A model generated the notes under the pieces. That model worked only from the letters and a program-made list of their open reading frames with translations. It did not search any database and had not been told where the DNA came from. The translations under genes and the position numbers were made by a program. Shown here piece by piece: positions 34,726 to 42,786 of a stretch of DNA of 64,000 bases. This DNA is from Mycobacterium sp. MBM (GTDB lineage: Bacteria > Actinomycetota > Actinomycetes > Mycobacteriales > Mycobacteriaceae). Positions within the stretch are counted from its first letter, which is position 1. Each line of letters starts with the position of its first letter. Location of the stretch: assembly GCA_021648845.1 (NCBI GenBank), contig JAKJHY010000005.1, forward strand, positions 186,001-250,000. The letters are read 5' to 3'.

Positions 34726-36093
34726 TTGCCCGACACCACGCATGATCGCGCCGTGGCCGATCTGCCGCTCGCCCCGCTCAATCCCCTGCCGTATCGGCAA
34801 AGACGTGACGCGTTGCGCAACTTCCACACCGGTACCGACATCCTGCGGGATGCGGGCGGGCCGGTGACTCGTTTCACGCTGGGCCCCCGTTGGCTCATGC
34901 CACCCATCGTCGTTGCCACCTCACCTCAGGGAATACGGGATATCGTCAGCGTCCGCGATGGTTCCATCGACAAGACGAGCGCGGTCGCCGCCCAGCTGCG
35001 AAGCGTCATCGGCGGCAACCTTTTCGTGTTGCCGCATGCCGAGTGGCTACCGCGGCGCCGCACACTGCAGCCGGTGTTCACCAAGAAGCGGGTGGACTCT
35101 TTCGCCGGACATATGGCAGAGGCTGCCGAGAAGATCACGACCTCGTGGGCCGACGGGAGCGAGATCGATCTGGCAGCCCAGGCACAGCTGCTGTCGATGC
35201 GGGCGTTGGGCCGTTCTGTGCTGGGGCTGGATCTCGACGAGCGATCCGATGCCGTGGCAGAGCCCCTGCGCGTGGCCACCAGTTACGCCGTGGCCCGCGC
35301 CTTGCGCCCGCTGCGGGCACCGTCCTGGCTGCCGACGCCGGCGCGGCGGCGGGCGAGGATGGCCACCGAGAGCATCCGCCGACTGGCTGACGAGATCATC
35401 ACGGCCTGCCGTACCGACCCGACCCTGGACGCTCCCCTGGTCCAGGCGCTCATCGCCGCCACCGACCCGGAGACCGGCCGGCCGCTGTCGGACAACGAGA
35501 TCCGCGACGAGATGATCATCTTCCTGTTCGCCGGTCAGGACACCACCGCCACCACACTGACCTACACCCTGTGGTCGCTGGGGCGCCATCCCGAGATCCA
35601 GGACCGGGTGGCCGCCGAGGTGACCGCGATCGGCGACCGGCGACTGAGCACCGAGGATGTCGACAACCTCGGCTACACCGTCCAGGTGATCAAGGAGGCG
35701 CTGCGCTTGTGCCCGCCCGGGCCGACCGGCTCACGCAGGGCGACAAGGGATGTCGAGGTGGCCGGCTACCGGGTCGAGGCGGGCACCATGCTGGTGTTCG
35801 GCCGGATGTCGGTGCAACGCGATCCCTCGTTGTGGAGTGACCCGCTGAGGTTCGATCCCGACCGATTCAGCCCGCAGAATTCGAGGGATCGCGACCGCTG
35901 GCAGTACGTGCCCTTCGGTGGCGGGCCACGCTCCTGTATCGGCGATCATTTCGCGATGCTGGAAGCCACGTTGGCAATCGCCACCATCGTCCGCAACGTA
36001 CGGATCACCGCTTTGGAAGCCGATTTTCCGCTGGCAGTGCCCTTCACGATGGTGCCGGCGGGTGCAATCCGCGCCCGGGTGACCGCGCGTTGA
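34726..36093 (+). CDS. Cytochrome P450
   Basis: This is a 455-residue P450. TTG 34726 is chosen for GGAGGT 5 nt upstream. The I-helix motif is FLFAGQDTTATTL, the ExxR pair lies in KEALRL, the PERF-like segment is FDPDRFSP, and the heme thiolate is Cys404 in FGGGPRSCIGDHF. It is soluble and needs a ferredoxin/reductase; FprB at 27873 is the nearest candidate. It converges on a TetR gene across a strong terminator. The CYP family was not determined. Confidence 0.94.
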   Translation: MPDTTHDRAVADLPLAPLNPLPYRQRRDALRNFHTGTDILRDAGGPVTRFTLGPRWLMPPIVVATSPQGIRDIVSVRDGSIDKTSAVAAQLRSVIGGNLFVLPHAEWLPRRRTLQPVFTKKRVDSFAGHMAEAAEKITTSWADGSEIDLAAQAQLLSMRALGRSVLGLDLDERSDAVAEPLRVATSYAVARALRPLRAPSWLPTPARRRARMATESIRRLADEIITACRTDPTLDAPLVQALIAATDPETGRPLSDNEIRDEMIIFLFAGQDTTATTLTYTLWSLGRHPEIQDRVAAEVTAIGDRRLSTEDVDNLGYTVQVIKEALRLCPPGPTGSRRATRDVEVAGYRVEAGTMLVFGRMSVQRDPSLWSDPLRFDPDRFSPQNSRDRDRWQYVPFGGGPRSCIGDHFAMLEATLAIATIVRNVRITALEADFPLAVPFTMVPAGAIRARVTAR

Positions 36094-36140
36094 TCCCTGG
36101 TGGGATGCACCCCACGAACACCCGCACCAGGGATCAACGC
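36087..36140. terminator. Bidirectional terminator hairpin between P450 and TetR
   Basis: A perfect 16-bp stem, GCGTTGATCCCTGGTG (36087-36102) with its complement at 36125-36140, encloses a 22-nt loop that holds a smaller GTGGG/CCCAC hairpin. The P450 stop codon is inside the left arm. It serves both convergent genes. Confidence 0.7.
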
Positions 36141-36151
36141 TCGCCGGTTGG

Positions 36152-36784
36152 TCAATCGTCGGCAGCGGGGTCGCGGACCTGCCCCTGCCGGATCAGCCGT
36201 GTCACTGCGGCGTCCCAGCGCTCCAACTGCGATCGTGTCACGAACGAATCGGGCAGGTGGCGCTCGATGTGCGGACGCAGGATCATCGCCCCGACCCGCA
36301 GGATGAGCGGGTTCAGCGCGCCCCAGACGGGGTCCAGATCGGGGGCCGTCAAGCCGGCCTCGGCGAATTTCTCGCCCTGGGCCGCGCTGATCTGGAGCAG
36401 GCCGTCGAAGATGACCGACCCTATTCGGTCGCCTTCGACGAGTGCGTGAGCGACGTAGTTCACCAGGTCGGGATGCTCGTACAGCAACTGGGAAAAGCGG
36501 CTTCCCATATCGGCCAGGTATTCGCCCGACATCTCCGATACCGGTGTGGCCTCGATGATCTCGCCGAACACCTGCAGCACGTGTTCGTCGACGGCTGCCA
36601 CGAGTCCGGCCTTGTTGCGGAAGTAGTGCTGTACCAGACCGATCGAGACCCCTGCCTCTTCGGCGACCGCCCGCAGCGAGGTTGCGGCGACGCCTTTGTC
36701 GGCCAGTGTCCGCACGGCAGCATCACGAATCCGGTCGACACTCGTGGGCTCCGGGGTCACCGTGGGCCGCAGGAACACCGACAT
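36152..36784 (-). CDS. TetR-family regulator (Rv1353c-like)
   Basis: This is a 210-residue TetR protein with HTH TSLRAVAEEAGVSIGLVQHYF and NKAGLVAAVDE. It is a close paralogue of the TetR at 40338-40991: both share VSIGLVQH, NKAGLVAAVDE, FDGLLQIS, AMILRPHI and the SQLERWD-type ending. It lies 143 bp downstream of a GGDEF-EAL gene on the same strand, with its own operator candidate at 36794-36812. Confidence 0.9.
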   Translation of the reverse strand: MSVFLRPTVTPEPTSVDRIRDAAVRTLADKGVAATSLRAVAEEAGVSIGLVQHYFRNKAGLVAAVDEHVLQVFGEIIEATPVSEMSGEYLADMGSRFSQLLYEHPDLVNYVAHALVEGDRIGSVIFDGLLQISAAQGEKFAEAGLTAPDLDPVWGALNPLILRVGAMILRPHIERHLPDSFVTRSQLERWDAAVTRLIRQGQVRDPAADD

Positions 36785-36793
36785 GACCCCGAC

Positions 36794-36812
36794 AATACAA
36801 CCAACTTGTATT
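36794..36812. promoter_or_regulatory. Putative TetR autoregulatory operator
   Basis: AATACAA and TTGTATT form perfect 7-bp arms around a 5-bp spacer (CCAAC on the plus strand), 10 bp upstream of the TetR ATG at 36784. This is a typical position and shape for TetR self-repression. Confidence 0.6.
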
Positions 36813-36927
36813 CCAATGCGACCCTACGGTGAGTCGGTATGGCACACCCGACTCTCGGGCCGCTGGTCGCGCGGATCGCCGGTGTGCGGCGCCGCATTGA
36901 CATCGGAGATTCCGTGGCCGCGGATTC

Positions 36928-38757
36928 CTAGTGCTTCCAGGAGACGGTGCCGTCGGCCAATATCAGCGTCATGGCGTCGGCATCGACCGGCGGCGACAGC
37001 AGGAATCCTTGTGCCTGATAACAACCCAACTGCACGAGCATCCGCGCGGCGGCCTCGGTCTCCAATCCTACGGCCACCAATCGGAGACCGAACGCCTCAC
37101 CGAGCGACACGATGGCGCGGATGATCGCGAGGTCCTCCTTGCTGCCATCGAGGTTCTGCACGAATGATCGGTCGATCTTGAGGGTGTCGATAGGCAGCGA
37201 TTTGAGGCGGCTCAAATCACTGTAGGCGGCCCCGAACTCGTCGAGTGCCAGACTCACACCAAGCGCCCGCAGCGCGGTGAGTATCTCGTCGTTCAAGTCG
37301 GCATCGTCGGTGACGAAGCTCTCCGAAATCTCCAGGCTCAACACCGCCGGGTCGAGCCCCAAGTCGGCGAGGACGCGAGCAACATGGTCGACGAAACCGT
37401 CAGCCACCCGCTGCACGGGTGAGACATTGACCCTCAGCCGCACATCCTGCGCCAGCCCCATCGACCGCCACCGCTGCAACTGCGTGCACGCATCCTGTAT
37501 CACCTTGCGGCCCAACACCGCCGCCAGATTGGAGGACTCGGCAACCGGCATGAAGGCGCTCGGCAGCAACACACCCCGGGTGGGGTGATTCCACCGGACC
37601 AAGGCCTCCATCGCCACCACCTCGCCGGTGCGCAGGTCCACCTCCGGCTGATAATGCAGGACGAACGCACCGTTCTCGATCCCGTCACGCAGATGCAGCT
37701 CGACATCGTTGAGCAGCAGGTACTTCCGGGCGATGACATCGGTGAACACGGCGGCGTCGTTACCGCCGGAATCCTTGGCCGCGACCAGGGCGAGGTCGGC
37801 GTGGCGCAGCACATCGGCCGCCGAGTCACGGCCCGGAAACCCCAGCGCTACCCCGATACTGACGGTGCGCCGAATGGACTCCCGCCCGACATTGAATGGC
37901 TCCTTGAGCAGCAGGCTGATCCGTTCGGCCAGCAGCGCAGCGTCGTCGAGATCCGTCGGCTCGGCCGGCACGATGACGAACTCGTCACCCGACTGGCGTG
38001 CCAGAAACGCCGTGTCGCCCAGAGATTCGCGTAGCCGCCGGGCAAACTGTGCGATCAGCTCGTCGCCCGCGGTATGACCGAACTGGTCATTCACCGACTT
38101 GAGCCGGTCCAAATCGGTGAACAGCACGGCAACCGGCCCCTCCTGACCGGCCGCCAGACGCGCGGCCAGGTGCTCGGTGAGGATCCCGCCGTTGCAGAGC
38201 CCGGTGAGGTCATCGTGCTCGGCCAGGAACTGTAGCCGCTCGATCGCGACCAGCCGGGCCTGCAGCTGAGCGAACATCGTGGCGATCGTCTTCAACGCGT
38301 TGAGCTCTTCTTCGAGCCACTCGCGGTCGCCGTACTTGACGAAACCCAAGGTGCCGGTGGTGACGTCATGCGACAGCAGGGGCACGCAGGCCATCGAGAT
38401 CTGCGGTACCTCGGTGCCCTGCTGGATCGTCTGCTGGTACTCGTCGGTCGTGGCCTCCGGGCGGATGACCAGCGGCTCTTTGAGCCATTCGGCCATCGCG
38501 AACACGGGATCCGCGGCCGCGAAGTAGACAACCCCGATCGGGTCCGGGTCCGGCACGAACGTCCGGATCGGCCACTGCGCAATCAAGCGCGTCGCATGGA
38601 TCTCGTGGTCGTTGTGTCGCAAGAACGCCACGTCCAGTCCGAGGTACTGCGCCAGGTCCGCCAGCACACGTTCACTGACCTCGACTGCGTTTGCGGTGTG
38701 CGCGGTGATGAGTCGTTTGGCCGCCACATCCACCAGGGCATTGAGGCTGTCGATCAC
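36928..38757 (-). CDS. GAF-GGDEF-EAL protein with degenerate phosphodiesterase site (Rv1354c-like)
   Basis: This is a 609-residue protein starting at GTG 38757. The GAF-like N-terminus and GGDEF domain parallel the protein at 22130. The synthase motif is SGDEF (256-260), a variant usually active. The EAL domain keeps EALVRW and NVSP. However, DDFGTGYS is replaced by DEFGAAYS (506-513) and VAEGVE by VAVGLE (561-566), which removes one of the two Asp metal ligands and the late catalytic Glu. It is therefore predicted to make cyclic-di-GMP but not hydrolyse it. It sits between an EAL-DICT gene and a TetR gene on one strand. Confidence 0.9.
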   Translation of the reverse strand: MIDSLNALVDVAAKRLITAHTANAVEVSERVLADLAQYLGLDVAFLRHNDHEIHATRLIAQWPIRTFVPDPDPIGVVYFAAADPVFAMAEWLKEPLVIRPEATTDEYQQTIQQGTEVPQISMACVPLLSHDVTTGTLGFVKYGDREWLEEELNALKTIATMFAQLQARLVAIERLQFLAEHDDLTGLCNGGILTEHLAARLAAGQEGPVAVLFTDLDRLKSVNDQFGHTAGDELIAQFARRLRESLGDTAFLARQSGDEFVIVPAEPTDLDDAALLAERISLLLKEPFNVGRESIRRTVSIGVALGFPGRDSAADVLRHADLALVAAKDSGGNDAAVFTDVIARKYLLLNDVELHLRDGIENGAFVLHYQPEVDLRTGEVVAMEALVRWNHPTRGVLLPSAFMPVAESSNLAAVLGRKVIQDACTQLQRWRSMGLAQDVRLRVNVSPVQRVADGFVDHVARVLADLGLDPAVLSLEISESFVTDDADLNDEILTALRALGVSLALDEFGAAYSDLSRLKSLPIDTLKIDRSFVQNLDGSKEDLAIIRAIVSLGEAFGLRLVAVGLETEAAARMLVQLGCYQAQGFLLSPPVDADAMTLILADGTVSWKH

Positions 38758-38871
38758 ATCCCCTCACCATCCCTGCACGCCCCCCGGGAGCCGCCGGCAC
38801 GTCGAGAGGCGCACATCGCCCACACTTTAGCGGCACGCATCGACTTTTCGGCCGCGCCAAGCCGATGCGGC

Positions 38872-40128
38872 TCAGCGGATCCGGTCCAACAAACTGCGGG
38901 CGATGACGGTGACCAGAACGCGATCGTAGGTGATGGCGAAGTCGAAGCGACGTTCCGAATCCGGTACCGATTCCGACGAGTCCTGCTCACGAGCAACCAG
39001 CGCAGCGCAGTGGTGCGGACCGAGGATGAGCACGATCCACTGCCCGCACAACGGGTCCCTCGGGTCGAGGTCGACTCCCCGGACACCGGAACCCAGATCG
39101 GTCGGCAAGCCCCGCCCGAAGACGGCGACCAGGGCCGAGGTCTGGGCCAGTTTGCTGTAGCGCACGCTGGTCGGGCGGGTGAAATGGTCGGCCAGCTGCA
39201 CCGAGGCCATCACCATGGGCGGATCCGTTGCCAGCCGGGCTTGGGCCTCGATCTGCCGGGAGAACGGGATGAGGGTGGCCTTGCGCGCGGTGCGCACCGG
39301 AACCCTGCCCGCAATGACATCGAACGGCGAGTCGCTGCCGGGCTGCACCGGGTGCTTCATCGGCGGCATCGTCCACCGCGCCGATACCGCCCCCACCAGC
39401 GGGCCGGGCCGTCCGAACTTGTAGCCCTGACCGAGGGTGGCACCAAGCGACAGCGCCTGTTCGAGATGCGCGTCGGACTCGATACCCTCGGCAAGCAGCA
39501 CCGCACCTGTGCGTTCGACGTGGGCAAGCACGGCGGAAAGGATGCGGGCCTGGTCGTCACTGGGATGTGACTGAACCAGGTGAACGTCGAGTTTGACGAT
39601 ATCGGGGCAGATGACGTCCAGCAGCGCCAGCGAGTCCGGGTGGGCGCCCACATCATCGAGGGCGATGCCGAACCCGTCGGCCCGCAAACCGGCGACTTTG
39701 CGCAGCAGCGCCCTGGGGTGTTTCAGCAGGCTGCGCTCGGTCAACTCGAATATCACCCGCAGGTGCTCGTGGGCGCGGGCCAACTGGCGGTTGTCGGCGC
39801 GATCGAGGTAGTCGCCCAGCGGTTCGCAGTTCAGCGTGAGCAACGCGCCCCGGGGTAGCTCGCGCCGAAGAGCGGCGTCGAGCGCGGCCGCGATACACCT
39901 CTGATCCAGGGCGCCGAGTCTGTCCGTGGCTGCGGCGTGCGCGAACACCCGCTCGGGGTCGGGGTCGCCGAGACCGGGCCACCGTGTCAGCGCTTCGAAG
40001 CCCACCACCGTGCCCTCCCCGAGCACCGTGATCGGCTGAAAAACCGGGCAAAGCCCAACACCGGATACGGCCGCATCCAAGACCGTGAGCTCTGCTAGGC
40101 GGTGACCGCGCTGTGCAATGGGCGCCAC
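38872..40128 (-). CDS. EAL-domain phosphodiesterase fused to a DICT sensor domain
   Basis: This is a 418-residue protein. GTG 40128 follows AGAGGGGAT; the frame is open to 40215. The EAL domain fills about residues 25-250: FEALTRW, NCEP, ELTER, ALDDVGAH (DDVG for DDFG), VKLDVHL, AEGIES and GQGYKFGRP, so most metal ligands are present and activity is plausible. The C-terminal 150 residues (SPFDVIAGRVPV, then SKLAQTSALVAVFGRGL) look like a DICT domain. M. tuberculosis Rv1357c is EAL-only by recall. It lies 114 bp upstream of the GGDEF-EAL gene. Confidence 0.82.
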   Translation of the reverse strand: MAPIAQRGHRLAELTVLDAAVSGVGLCPVFQPITVLGEGTVVGFEALTRWPGLGDPDPERVFAHAAATDRLGALDQRCIAAALDAALRRELPRGALLTLNCEPLGDYLDRADNRQLARAHEHLRVIFELTERSLLKHPRALLRKVAGLRADGFGIALDDVGAHPDSLALLDVICPDIVKLDVHLVQSHPSDDQARILSAVLAHVERTGAVLLAEGIESDAHLEQALSLGATLGQGYKFGRPGPLVGAVSARWTMPPMKHPVQPGSDSPFDVIAGRVPVRTARKATLIPFSRQIEAQARLATDPPMVMASVQLADHFTRPTSVRYSKLAQTSALVAVFGRGLPTDLGSGVRGVDLDPRDPLCGQWIVLILGPHHCAALVAREQDSSESVPDSERRFDFAITYDRVLVTVIARSLLDRIR

Positions 40129-40337
40129 CTCATCCCCTCTGCGCTCAGAAATCGCGTAACCCGAGCTGGGTCCACGCCTGCCCGGGAAAAGGGTTCCCAC
40201 CGACCCTGCGCGCAAACATAGTCCCGGCCGCGCTCTCGCACGTCAGATTCGACGAGAGCATTGCTGTAGCCACGGGAAACGACCCGCATGCGAAGCGCAA
40301 GGCCGAGTCGCGGCTGCCCGGAATCGCCTCGCCGGGA

Positions 40338-40991
40338 TCAGGGCTCGTTATCGTCGTAGCCTGGCCGAAACTGTCCCTTGCGAATGAGTGTGGCCACGGC
40401 GACGTCCCAGCGTTCCAATTGAGCGGGTGACCAAAACGGCTCCGGTGCCAGGTGGCGGTCGATATGAGGCCGCAAGATCATGGCGCCGACACGCAAGATC
40501 ATCGCGTTCATCGCTCCCCAGAAGGCGTCGAGATCCGGCCTGGCCAGGCCATGCGCGGTATAGAGGTCACGCTGGGCCATGCTGATCTGAAGCAGTCCGT
40601 CGAAGATGACGGCACCGATTTCGCCGCCCTCCACGAGGGCGCGGGCGACGTAGTCGGCCGCCTCGGGATGCTCGGTGAGCAGTTTGGCGAACCGGCCGCT
40701 GACCCCGTCCATGCTGTTCTTCGCGGGCAGCGGATCCAGCACCGGCGCCGTTTCGGCGACCGTTCCGAATACCTGCAAGACGTACTCGTCGACGGCCGCG
40801 ACGAGCCCGGCCTTGTTGCCGAAATGATGCTGCACCAGACCGATCGATACGTCGGCCCGCTCGGCCACGGCGCGGATTGTCGTCGACGCAATCCCCTGCT
40901 CTGCAAAACATTTCATTGCCGCACTGCGAATGCGATCGGCACGAGTCGGTTCTTTTCTGACCGGGGGCCGAAAGAACGCGGAGATCGCCAC
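40338..40991 (-). CDS. TetR-family regulator (paralogue of 36152-36784)
   Basis: This is a 217-residue TetR protein with HTH TTIRAVAERADVSIGLVQHHF and NKAGLVAAVDE. The frame is open to 41063, but alignment with the paralogue places the start near GTG 40991 (VAISAFFRPPV against MSVFLRPTV). The upstream codons would encode a 7-residue repeat (MYGFAGK, LYGFASV, MYGLAVA), which is better explained as 21-bp DNA repeats in the promoter. ATG 41002 is an alternative start. It is divergent from a dienelactone hydrolase. Confidence 0.85.
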   Translation of the reverse strand: MAISAFFRPPVRKEPTRADRIRSAAMKCFAEQGIASTTIRAVAERADVSIGLVQHHFGNKAGLVAAVDEYVLQVFGTVAETAPVLDPLPAKNSMDGVSGRFAKLLTEHPEAADYVARALVEGGEIGAVIFDGLLQISMAQRDLYTAHGLARPDLDAFWGAMNAMILRVGAMILRPHIDRHLAPEPFWSPAQLERWDVAVATLIRKGQFRPGYDDNEP

Positions 40992-40997
40992 CGCCAG

Positions 40998-41060
40998 ACC
41001 ATACATCACACTGGCAAAACCATATAGCTTGCCCGCAAAACCATACATCAGTACCGTGTG
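40998..41060. repeat. Three 21-bp-spaced ACCATAYA repeats in a divergent promoter
   Basis: ACCATACA, ACCATATA and ACCATACA begin at 40998, 41019 and 41040, exactly 21 bp apart, each preceded by a GC(A/C)A-type segment. They sit between a TetR gene and the divergent dienelactone hydrolase. Spacing by two helical turns places them on one face of the DNA, as expected of cooperative binding sites. Confidence 0.65.
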
Positions 41061-41069
41061 CACATCAGT

Positions 41070-41774
41070 ATGACCAACACCAGCTATCCCGCCCCCGACG
41101 GACCTTTACCGGCCTATTTGGCCGTGCCGACGACCACCGGACCATGGCCCGGCGTCGTCGTGGTGCAGGACATCCTGGGGATGACCACCCAGCTCAAACG
41201 CGTCACCGACTACCTGGCGGAGCAGGGCTACCTCGCCCTGGCGCCGGCGCTGTACAGCAGGGGGCCGCGCATCACCTGCTTGATCAGCACCATCCGGCAG
41301 TACTTCCGCGGCAGCGGACCGCTCTACCACGACCTGATCGCCGCCCGCGACTTCCTGGCCGCCGATGAGCGTTGCAGCGGGAAGGTCGGCCTGGCCGGAT
41401 TCTGCATGGGCGGGGGCTTCGCACTGCTGCTGGCCCCGAGCGGACATTTCGACGCCGTGTCCGCCAGCTACGGACTGATCCCCAAAGACCTGGATTCACT
41501 GAGCGAGTCCTGCCCCGTGGTCGCCAGCTACGGCGCCAAGGACCGCGTCATCCCCGCGGGATCGGCTGCCGCCCTGCAGGCAGCACTGGCCAACGGCTCG
41601 ATACCCCACGATGTCAAGGAATACCCGGACGCCGGACACGCCTTCATGAACGACTACCGATTCCCTGCGCCCGTCACCGCACTGGTCAAGCTTGCCGACA
41701 TGGCCTACTCGGAGCCGGAGGCCGACGATGCCTGGGCGCGCGTCATGTCGTTCTTCGGCGAACACCTCGCGTGA
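41070..41774 (+). CDS. Dienelactone hydrolase family protein
   Basis: This is a 234-residue DLH-family hydrolase. The Cys-Asp-His triad is visible: Cys112 in GFCMGGGFA, Asp158 in GAKDRVIP and His190 in DAGHAFMND. ATG 41070 matches the usual family N-terminus; GTG 41058 is an alternative. There is no clear ribosome binding site and the upstream DNA is the repeat array. The enzyme opens lactones or small esters in the cytosol. A terminator hairpin follows at 41790-41823. Confidence 0.9.
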   Translation: MTNTSYPAPDGPLPAYLAVPTTTGPWPGVVVVQDILGMTTQLKRVTDYLAEQGYLALAPALYSRGPRITCLISTIRQYFRGSGPLYHDLIAARDFLAADERCSGKVGLAGFCMGGGFALLLAPSGHFDAVSASYGLIPKDLDSLSESCPVVASYGAKDRVIPAGSAAALQAALANGSIPHDVKEYPDAGHAFMNDYRFPAPVTALVKLADMAYSEPEADDAWARVMSFFGEHLA

Positions 41775-41789
41775 TTGCCCCCGGTACGC

Positions 41790-41823
41790 AAAAGCGGCGC
41801 TGACCTGGGTCAGCGCGGCTTTT
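41790..41823. terminator. Terminator hairpin with U-tracts on both sides
   Basis: A 16-bp stem with one mismatch (AAAAGCGGCGCTGACC against GGTCAGCGCGGCTTTT) with a 2-nt gap. It ends the dienelactone hydrolase transcript. On the other strand it would have been the original terminator of tRNA-Ala before the island was inserted. Confidence 0.75.
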
Positions 41824-41871
41824 CTCCGGTGGAGCTAAGGGGATTCGAACCCCTGACCCCCACACTGTCAG
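41815..41871 (+). repeat. Direct repeat (att-like), distal copy with tRNA-Ala 3' fragment
   Basis: These 57 bp match 44230-44286 with two mismatches (41826, 41868). The segment 41830-41867 is the last 38 nt of tRNA-Ala, from the 3' end into the anticodon loop; beyond it the sequence diverges, so this is a fragment and not a gene. It marks the far end of the island. Confidence 0.85.
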
Positions 41872-42027
41872 GACCGGGCAGACTCCTCGACCAGGCCGCA
41901 TAGCGCGCTGATTGTCGTGTAGGCGACGCATTTGGGGCAACAACTGTCGTCAGCGTTGTCGTCAAAACTGCCGTCAGCGCGAGGGATGTGCTGATACGGC
42001 GCCGTTGGAGTCGTCGCTGTAATGACG

Positions 42028-42786
42028 CTAGGGCTGTGCCGATGCGACGAGAAGCTCGGCGGTCAGCTCGATGTCGTCCAGTGCCACCGCGTGGCCTTCC
42101 GGGATACTTCTGATGCGGCGTAGCGACCGTTTCGCGTGAGTAATCAGCCAAAGCTCCACGTGGAGCAGGCAATCAGCCCGCAACTGCAGATCGGCAGCCG
42201 AAAGTTGTTGTCGCGCAGCAGCGCCGGCAATCGGGTCCAGCGCCAACCGTACGATGTCCAATAGGTCGCTGGCCTCCTTGGCCGCGCCTCGGTCCATCAG
42301 TGATTGCAGCTTCATCGCGATGAGCGGCCCGGGCTCGGCGACGCGCACGGTGATCGGCGCGAATCCTGGCGTCTGTAGCGACATTGGGGATGCCGTCGCT
42401 GCTGCCCAGTTGTGCGCCATGACATGAAGGCGCCCGGTGGCGTCGTCGGGAAGCTCCCGAATTGCCGCATCGGTTACCCCGAGAACGTCAACCTCGACAA
42501 CACCGGCCAAAGTGTCCAATAGTGCTCCTGCGGGACCGCGCGGGGTCGCGCCGGCATCGAGAAGCAGTTCGAGCTGCGATCGTTCGTCGTCGCGCCGCCG
42601 ATCCACGGTGTCCAGGTCAGCAGTCGCGCGATGGGGTCGCCCTAATCGGCACACGACCGCCAGCCCACCGATCAACACGACCGGCCGTGACGTCTGTGCC
42701 TCAATGCGCGGGATTGCGTGGACCAGCCTCTCCATCGCTGTGCCGGCAAGGTTCACCACCGGCACAGACCCCGGGCTACCAGACAC
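42028..42786 (-). CDS. AbiEii-like nucleotidyltransferase (probable toxin of a type IV-like pair)
   Basis: This is a 252-residue protein. The NTase signature is LIGGLAVVCRLGR with a Gly pair at 40-41, followed by TADLDTV (Asp57 and Asp59 as the metal pair). AMKLQSLMDRGAAKEASDLLDI matches the conserved Lys/Asp block of AbiEii/AbiGii toxins. GTG 42786 overlaps the partner gene by 11 nt; internal starts (GTG in VPVVN, ATG in MERLVH) are possible. In known AbiE systems the NTase blocks growth on phage infection. The assignment is from motifs only. Confidence 0.72.
   Translation of the reverse strand: MSGSPGSVPVVNLAGTAMERLVHAIPRIEAQTSRPVVLIGGLAVVCRLGRPHRATADLDTVDRRRDDERSQLELLLDAGATPRGPAGALLDTLAGVVEVDVLGVTDAAIRELPDDATGRLHVMAHNWAAATASPMSLQTPGFAPITVRVAEPGPLIAMKLQSLMDRGAAKEASDLLDIVRLALDPIAGAAARQQLSAADLQLRADCLLHVELWLITHAKRSLRRIRSIPEGHAVALDDIELTAELLVASAQP

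Noticed and set aside
41830..41867. Second tRNA gene
   Set aside because: Only the 3' part of tRNA-Ala is present; sequence diverges in the anticodon loop and no 5' acceptor or D-arm follows.
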